Source: Deltaproteobacteria bacterium
Lineage (GTDB): Bacteria > Myxococcota_A > Polyangia > Polyangiales > JADJMO01
Reading direction: 5' to 3'
Length of the DNA: 64,000 nucleotides
Assembly (NCBI GenBank): GCA_022843175.1
Contig: JALHOE010000016.1
Coordinates: 1 to 64,000 of the forward strand
Of the stretch, positions 63,906 through 64,000 are shown piece by piece. Numbering within the stretch: position 1 is the first letter of the stretch; each line of letters starts with the position of its first letter. The notes below the pieces were generated by a model that was given only the letters and a program-made list of their open reading frames with translations, was not told the DNA's origin and did not search any database. A program made the translations under genes and the position numbers.

Positions 63906-64000
63906 GGGCCACCTCCCACGCGTGCCCCTCGGTGAGCGCTTGCTCGAGCAGCTTGCGCCCCCGCGAGAGCCGCTGACGAACCGCGTCGGCGCGCACGTCG
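63898..64000 (-). CDS. C-terminal end of a sigma factor (partial)
   Basis: The last 33 codons are visible, reading DVRADAVRQRLSRGRKLLEQ and then ALTEGHAWEVARA before the stop. The 'VRQRLSRGRKLLE' segment is the recognition helix end of sigma4 in ECF sigma factors. The rest of the gene is beyond the window. The overlap with the anti-sigma-like gene supports translational coupling. Confidence 0.6.
   Translation of the reverse strand, partial: DVRADAVRQRLSRGRKLLEQALTEGHAWEVARA

Overview
The window is very GC-rich chromosomal DNA. It probably comes from a myxobacterium (Myxococcota, Polyangia-like). That placement is inferred from content: four Ser/Thr kinases, two RCC1-repeat lipoproteins, many lipoproteins with Asp/Thr/Pro linkers, a MopE-type metal-binding motif, Ku, ParAB and a tig-clpP-clpX-lon quality-control block. 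There is no rRNA to settle taxonomy. Two clear tRNA genes (Asp-GUC, Val-UAC) and one tRNA-like structure of uncertain nature are present. I saw no CRISPR array and no intact insertion sequence.

Layout. 1-15.3 kb: cut Pro-rich protein, a kinase/TPR/lipoprotein operon, CAP lipoprotein, MFS pump, a thioredoxin/CPVC membrane peptide/OsmC operon, Ku between two RCC1-type lipoproteins, cupin and AraC regulator. 15.3-21.8 kb: kinase with a membrane tail, a LysR fragment fused by deletion to an NmrA-like fragment, MarR with a likely operator, an ECF-like sigma factor paired with a membrane kinase, and small membrane proteins. 21.9-34.5 kb: tRNAs, lon, clpX, clpP, tig, two very small genes, then divergent parA-parB. 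34.5-43.8 kb: flavodoxin, a gene with an internal deletion, a secreted isoaspartate methyltransferase, a SagB-like protein, a PAS protein, and a tightly overlapped lspA-lgt-lipoprotein-folD-kinase operon. 43.9-55.1 kb: a large MshEN/GAF/HEAT-like protein, small lipoproteins, an outer-membrane barrel with two TlpA-like lipoproteins, AI-2E-type transporter, GDPD, and a two-gene unit of unknown function. 59.5-64 kb: an acyl-CoA mutase, sirtuin, alpha/beta hydrolase operon, the tRNA-like element, and an ECF sigma/anti-sigma-like pair cut by the window end.

The most interesting part is 55.19-59.53 kb. A two-gene McrBC-like nuclease system (McrB-type AAA+ GTPase with an unfamiliar N-terminal domain, and a PD-(D/E)xK McrC-like partner) lies in DNA of visibly lower GC. 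It is bracketed by a roughly 250-bp inverted repeat of about 90 percent identity by eye. The left repeat copy is itself sandwiched between two copies of a 26-bp GC palindrome that is also clustered near 4 kb. This looks like an acquired defence island whose ends are a dispersed repeat rather than a known transposon.

How the genes work together. Many units are translationally coupled through ATGA, GTGA, TAATG or TGATG overlaps. Lipoprotein maturation (LspA, Lgt) is co-transcribed with a lipoprotein, FolD and a kinase. The proteostasis genes stand together on one strand. Several loci show decay by internal deletion. Starts were chosen from Shine-Dalgarno spacing and family norms; family names come from recognisable motifs, and no searches were run.
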